Source of the DNA: Acipenser ruthenus
Taxonomy: Eukaryota; Chordata; Actinopteri; Acipenseriformes; Acipenseridae
Reading direction: 5' to 3'
Assembly: GCF_902713425.1 (NCBI RefSeq)
Contig: NC_081198.1
Span: 22,799,188-22,863,187, forward strand
Length of the DNA: 64,000 nt
The number at the start of each line of letters is the position of its first letter. Position 1 is the first letter of the stretch. Below are positions 59,258 to 64,000 of this stretch, in pieces. Under the pieces are notes generated by a model. The model saw nothing but the letters and a program-made list of their open reading frames with translations. It made no database searches and was not told the DNA's origin. The translations under genes and the position numbers were made by a program.

Positions 59258-61204
59258 CTATGATTGGGAGGTCGGGACACTCTTCCTACTCTTAGCTCTA
59301 CGCTTGCTTCGAGGGGGCTTGGGCTTATTTGCAACTCCCATCACCCCTGAGAAGGTACTCACTGCTGCCTCGTCCAAGAAGGCACCATCTTTATATGCAC
59401 AGTACGTGGAGTTGTTTGGGCTATTCAACTCCCCACAAGGTAAGTCTGGTGGAACTTGCTCAGGGCCCCTCGGAACGTGTGGGTCAGCTTTGTCCTGGGG
59501 GGGGGGTTATGACAGACAGCATTCTTTGGCTGTTACCGTCTGCTGAATTGGAGCTGTTAGCAGACTTCTGGCTTACCGCGTCCAGGGGTATTCCCATGTC
59601 CTCCAGTGCTGTATCTAGGAGGACCTCTAGGGGGCCCCTGGTTTTGCCCATACAAGGGAGGGGGTCAAGGATGCTTTGAAGGGAGGCCCTTCGCTTGAAG
59701 AGGGTCATTGCTACCGAGGTACTGCTGGTCAGGGAAGGTGTTGACCCCGACCTCTCCCTCAGTGCATTAGTGAACACCTCTTCTGCGAGGTGTGCTAGGG
59801 TTTGTGCCAACGACTGGGAAGGCTGGCTGGGGATGCCCTGGCTGGCTGCTACCTGCCCACTAGACGGCAGTGTAGCCGTCCCACTCGCCTCCGTCTCTGC
59901 CTGCGAGGGCAAGACTGGGGACTTTGTGTGGACATTATCTGGTTTTGGATCTATGGGGGCCACCTGCAACTTGCTGTCTTTGATCTTGATCTTCTTTCTT
60001 TTCCCCCCATCGTCTCTACCCTTTCTTTTCCCCACCCTCTGCTGGTTCTTCATTCCCTTCCCCTCCTTTTCACTCTCACTTTCACTGTCGCTTTCGCTTT
60101 CCTCCCCCACGGACTCAATCCTTATGGCGTCATAACGAGAGCCGAGGGGGAGTGCTGGCGCTGAGAGGGCCCTACTCAGGGGGGGCCGCTGCTGGGTCCG
60201 GGCTCCCTCCCTGCCTCGTGTTCTGTATCAGAGGAGCTACTGGAGGAGCTAGTGGAGTAGCTATTGTACTCTCTCTCTGGGCTGGGGGAAGGGGTCCTCG
60301 TAAAACGGGACATGTCTCGGGGGCGGGGGGGTGAGGGGGGTGCTGGTGATGATGGTGGTGCTGGAGTCTGGGTTTTGGATACTGTTGGTGGTGATGTGGA
60401 CTGATCTTTGTTATTTGTTCCCTCTTCCTGCTCAGGCCTAGGCTTGTTCGTATTTGCCTTGCTGGCTCTGGCCATGTTGGCATAGGAAGAGGGGCAGTCC
60501 TTAAACAGGTGCCCCTTCTTTCCACACAAATTGCACTGCCTCTCTTCTCTGCAGTGGCTGGTCTCGTGGGGGGCGCCGCAGTTCCTGCACTTGACTACAG
60601 TACATGCGGCCGCCAGGTGTCCTAATTCCCCACATTTCCTGCAGAGTTTTGGCATCCCATTATAGAATACCAGCCCTCTGTTGGGCCCTAACACTATGGA
60701 GTTTGGAATGTGGCGGACGCCTCCAATGCCCGATGGATCAACATTAAGGCGTACCAGCCACTTTCTGGCTCCTGTCCAAACCCCATCTTCGTCTGTAATT
60801 TTCCTCCCTTCTGATGACACCCTCCCATAGCGGTTAAGCCATGTTGTAATATCATAGTCGCTAACAGCCTCATTGAAAAATTGGACAGTAACAACTTTCA
60901 TTTCTCTGTCTGTCAGTGCATCCACACAAAATTCTTTGTATGGAGCGAGATATTTATTCTCCCCCCAAAAGGACCACATTTCTTGTAACTTTTGGGGGTT
61001 CCTAAAACTGACCTCAAACACTTCCTTAAGCCCTGGCAATTTCACCAAACAATTCAAGTCAGAAGGGGAAAAACCCATACCCCTCTGAAGAATGGTCCGG
61101 CTGAACTCCAGTCTCGTCAGTCCTGGTTCCGTTTCATCTTGCTTGTTTCTTGTGAAGCGCACCGCATTGTGCCTCCTGGTTTCCTGGGTTGGCCGGAACG
61201 CCAT
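59258..61204 (-). pseudogene. Keno ORF1 (CCHC zinc-knuckle protein), copy G, two offsetting indels
   Basis: Starts MAFRPTQETRR at 61204; 342 codons are open to 60176, including the knuckles, the Pro-rich linker and the Ser run. One G is missing in the run at about 60179-60185 (seven, not eight) and one is extra near 59497-59506 (ten, not nine); the middle segment 59484-60110 is open in the shifted frame. Total length equals copy E. Private changes include EEGTNNK and SSDTEHE. Confidence 0.85.
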
Positions 61205-61941
61205 CCTTCAGCTGGCTCCTCCGATTGGGGTGGGAGAAGCCTCTGGACATCCGGGTTGTCTCTCTCTACGGAAAAGAGACAACGTAAGCAGCAAATCTGG
61301 GCAGTTGAAGGAACTATTACTTTAGTCCCTGAGGAGATGGTCGCCTCGCAAGAGGGACCCCCTCCCCAGGTGAACGGTGTCCTTCCCTGGCGGAGTAGGG
61401 GGCGCTGCTTGGCACCGAGACCACGTAGGAAGAATCGTGGCTGTGACGCCTCCTCGGGGTCCGGGGCCGCCCTCTGCTCCTCCCAGATGGCGCCCTCTGC
61501 TGGGCGCCTGCTGCTCTCTCGGTCTGGATCTCGATTACAATCAAGGGCTGGGTATGAGGTCGTCTAGGTCATCAAAGGGTCCTCAAAGGTCGTCTGGATG
61601 GTAGGTCCTCCTTCTCTCTAACTCCAGGAACGTCTGGAAAAGCCGGAACCGCCTGAAAAAGAAAAAAACGGGAACCGCCTGAAAAAGAAAAAACTGCTCT
61701 CAACAGTCAACAAAATCTTGAAAGACCCTCGGCCTGGATTGGGCAAGCCAAAACCAGACTGAGCATTAGTCTTCCAAAAAGTTGCCGAGCTGAAGAAAGC
61801 CAGTCAAAAATAAAAAAAATTCTGTTCCTCCTCACCCGAACAAACCTCTCACAGACCCTCGGAGGGAGCGGGCAATGCCACTACCCTCTAAGCCTTAGTC
61901 TTAGAAAGATTTATTCGAACTGAAGAGAAGCCAGAGTATAT

Positions 61942-62239
61942 GGCTGGCTAAGAAGGACCTGGCATAGGGACATGTTACACCACACTTCTCTGGTTAGCTG
62001 CATGCTCCCAGGAAACAAACTGCTGCTGTCTACATCATCACCACATGTGAATAAAAAAAAGAAAGACAGCAAGAAAGAAAGAGAGAAAGAAAGAGAAAGA
62101 AAGAAAGAGAGAAAGAAAAAAAAAAGAAGTAAAACGTTGGGAAAACTTGCATCAACACTGGCACTCTCCCTCCAGCAGGGGTAGACAAAATGCTCACAGG
62201 AGAGATCCAGATCTGACTTTGACCAACGTTAGAGAAATG
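61942..62239 (-). repeat. Truncated U2 spacer next to Keno G 5' end
   Basis: Half-spacer with short GAAA/GA tract (about 62052-62129) and 3' box 62212-62227. It shares AAAACGTTGGG with the spacer beside Keno D and has a few private changes (CATGTTACACC, CTTCTCTGG). Confidence 0.88.
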
Positions 62240-62426
62240 TGTGCACCGTTCCCAGAGGTACTGCAATACCGGGCCGATGCGTGGAGTGGACGGAGCAAGC
62301 CCCTGTTCCATCTCCCGATTCCAAAAATCAATTTAATATATGGTCCCCTGATAGGGGACGTATCAGATATTAAACTGATAAGAACAGATACTACACTTGA
62401 TCTTAGCCAAAAGGCCGAGAAGCGAT
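62240..62426 (-). ncRNA. RNU2: U2 spliceosomal snRNA, complete gene 11
   Basis: Complete U2 gene with the CCCAGAGG stem IV variant (wobble pair in the RNA). Just past the 3' end a G to T change (AAATGTGTG for AAAGGTGTG) alters the precursor tail. Normal PSE-like element at 62474-62491 and 3' box. Confidence 0.95.
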
Positions 62427-63028
62427 GGCGACTTGGCCCTTGCCCGGGGCCCCCCAGCCCGGACGGCACAGGGGGATTCAAAGGTGGGTGCAAAATTCCA
62501 AGCACAAGCAGACCCCCAAAAAACGGGCTGCTGCTTCCAGAGGGGAAATGTGCAATTTAAGCAGGAGAAAACAAAACAAAGCAAAAACACACACATAACA
62601 CCAAAAACAAAACATAAACTGGCGGAGTGCGTCTTACAAATAGTCATGCCAAGCTGCTATGCTGTGCAAGGTGCCTTGGGTAACTACAACTGTGCCTCGC
62701 TGGCTGGCTGGCTTGCTAAGAAGGTCCTGGCATAGGGACATGTTCCACCACACTTGTCTGGTTAGCTGCATGCTCCCAGGAAACAACCTGCTGCTGTCTA
62801 CATCATCACCACATGTGAATAAAAGAAAGAAAGACAGCAAGAAAGAAAGAGAGAAAGAAAGAGAGAAAGAGAGAAAGAAAGAGAGAAAGAAAGAAAGAGA
62901 GAAAGAAAAAAAAAGAAGTAAAACGGCGGGAAAACTTGCATCAACACTGGCACTCTCCCTCCAGCAGGGGTAGACAAAATGCTCACAGGAGAGATCCAGA
63001 TCTGACTTTGACCAACGTTAGAGAAAGG
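62427..63028 (-). repeat. U2 repeat-unit spacer
   Basis: Complete spacer: PSE-like element 62474-62491, GAAA/GA tract about 62820-62918, 3' box 63001-63016. No gene. Confidence 0.9.
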
Positions 63029-63180
63029 TGTGCACCGTTCCCGGAGGTACTGCAATACCGGGCCGATGCGTGGAGTGGACGGAGCAAGCCCCTGTTCCAT
63101 CTCCCGATTCCAAAAATCAATTTAATATATGGTCCCCTGATAGGGGACGTATCAGATATTAAACTGATAAGAACAGATAC
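63029..63180 (-). pseudogene. RNU2: U2 snRNA 3' fragment next to Keno copy H
   Basis: Long-class 3' fragment beginning GTATCTGTTCTTATCAG, as next to copy B; majority sequence. The AGTA at the join is shared by the Keno 3' end and U2, so the exact border is uncertain by 3-4 bp. Confidence 0.93.
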
Positions 63181-64000
63181 TCTTTTATTGAGATTTTACA
63201 TTTTTTACATTTACACCCATTCGTTTTTTCATTCATTTTACATTTCTTTTAAAGATGACATTCATGCATACAGACATACATTTTGTTTTAAAAGCATTTA
63301 AAATACATTTAAAAACACCAAGACAATTGTGCTTTGTACATGGTTAAAACAGACACAGATTAAAATCAACATGAAAAAAACCTGTGCTGTTTTAAAAGTG
63401 ACTGGAAAAAAAGAACCATCTATAAAAAACCAGTGCTTGTGAGGGCCGGGGAGTGCTCTCTAAAAAAGTTCAAAAGTGAACATAAAACTAGATCTAAAAC
63501 AGGGACAGGGGAAAAGGGACAGTGTATAGAACAGTGAGTTAAAATTCTAAAATTTTAAAACACTTAAAATGTAACTTTTAATAGTTTACATTAAAAATCT
63601 TAAAGATACATAAAACAAAACAAAACAAAATCAAATAAAACATTCAACGTAAATCAAATAAAAGTCCATAAAACTGAAACAAAAAGACTACATAAAACCA
63701 GGGCACCGTTGAAAAAACGATCATGCCAGCTAAAAAGGGCGGAATGCTGGCATGACAAAATAAATAAAAGGCTTAGCGGTGCCCCGTAGTCCCGCTCCTA
63801 GGAGCTAGCGGTTCCAGTTTTTTCCTTTATTCCATCTTCACGTCCTGAAGTCCGGCGATCCTCCACTCCGCGCAGGCCTTGTCCTTCCCGAGGGTCCGGA
63901 TGTCCAGAATTACAAAGTCCTTGATAAGAGTTTGTGCCCTTCTGGTCGTGGTGATAGTGTCTAGCTCCTGCTTGTGATAGACACAGACGTTACGGCCTTC
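63181..64000 (-). mobile_element. Keno-like U2-specific LINE, copy H (3' part only)
   Basis: 3' UTR 63181-63826 and the last 58 codons of ORF2; the rest lies beyond the window. The 3' UTR has the two hairpins, with one change (ACGATCATG for ACGGTCATG) that shortens hairpin 2 by one pair and leaves a G.U pair in hairpin 1. Confidence 0.88.
63827..64000 (-). CDS. Keno ORF2 C terminus, copy H (cut by window edge)
   Basis: The last 58 codons of ORF2, ending ...GLQDVKME and a TAA at 63827-63829, identical in sense to the other copies. No catalytic motif lies in this part. Confidence 0.88.
   Translation of the reverse strand, partial: EGRNVCVYHKQELDTITTTRRAQTLIKDFVILDIRTLGKDKACAEWRIAGLQDVKME

Larger units (their letters stand above)
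55174..61941 (-). mobile_element. Keno-like U2-specific LINE, copy G (full length)
   Basis: About 6.77 kb: 5' UTR 61205-61941, ORF1 59258-61204, ORF2 55809-59252, 3' UTR 55174-55808 with the hairpin at 55702-55738. Shared spacer-type 5' junction and short-class 3' junction. Sister of copy D by shared variants in ORF1, ORF2 and the adjoining spacer, but its 3' UTR has no HERO insertion and no empty-site scar. Confidence 0.9.

Noticed and set aside
1-64000. CRISPR array or bacterial repeats, suggested by regular repetition
   Set aside because: The repeats are about 790 bp and 8 kb long with snRNA and LINE content; there are no short repeat-spacer units or cas genes.

Overview
The window is a stretch of tandemly repeated U2 spliceosomal snRNA genes that has been heavily colonised by non-LTR retrotransposons. 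Every recognisable gene lies on the minus strand. The U2 sequence (GUAGUA branch-site recognition segment, AUUUUUGG Sm site, snRNA 3' box) and the retroelement families point to a vertebrate genome, most likely a fish, amphibian or reptile; the species cannot be determined from sequence alone. I see no ordinary host protein gene, tRNA, rRNA or CRISPR array.

Layout. The basic host unit is about 771-801 bp: one 187-nt U2 gene, its 3' box, a (GAAA)n/(GA)n tract of variable length about 110 bp downstream of the gene, and about 300 bp of upstream spacer with a PSE-like promoter element. Eleven U2 genes are complete (2176-2362, 10190-10376, 18183-18369, 18954-19140, 35546-35732, 36335-36521, 37136-37322, 37929-38115, 46247-46433, 54250-54436, 62240-62426). 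Eight copies (A-H) of a roughly 6.77-kb LINE interrupt other U2 genes, always at the same part of U2 and in the U2 sense direction. It has ORF1 with three CCHC zinc knuckles and a 1147-residue ORF2 with an APE endonuclease and reverse transcriptase. This matches the U2-specific Keno family of the Tx1 clade. A (left edge) and H (right edge) are cut by the window; B-G are complete. All six complete ORF2 frames are open; ORF1 is fully open only in copy E (648 residues), the others differing in the length of three G/C homopolymer runs, and copy D carrying a nonsense codon.

Copy D carries a nested insertion in its 3' UTR (20002-28584): a head-to-tail array of a second LINE with a restriction-like endonuclease, HERO-like by sequence (R2 superclade). 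It has two full-length 4164-bp units, each with a 1188-residue ORF, plus a third, 5'-truncated 254-bp unit, all inside a single 5-bp target duplication. This is what serial template jumping during one target-primed reverse transcription event would produce.

How it fits together. Keno copies A and E retain the 5' part of the U2 gene and the U2 promoter upstream, so U2-Keno chimeric transcripts are possible. Copies B, C, D, F and G share one identical 5' junction in which the U2 5' half and its promoter are lost, so they probably multiplied by recombination of the array and not by independent insertions. Shared variants pair copy C with F and copy D with G, indicating block duplication; the HERO array is in D but not G, so it came later.
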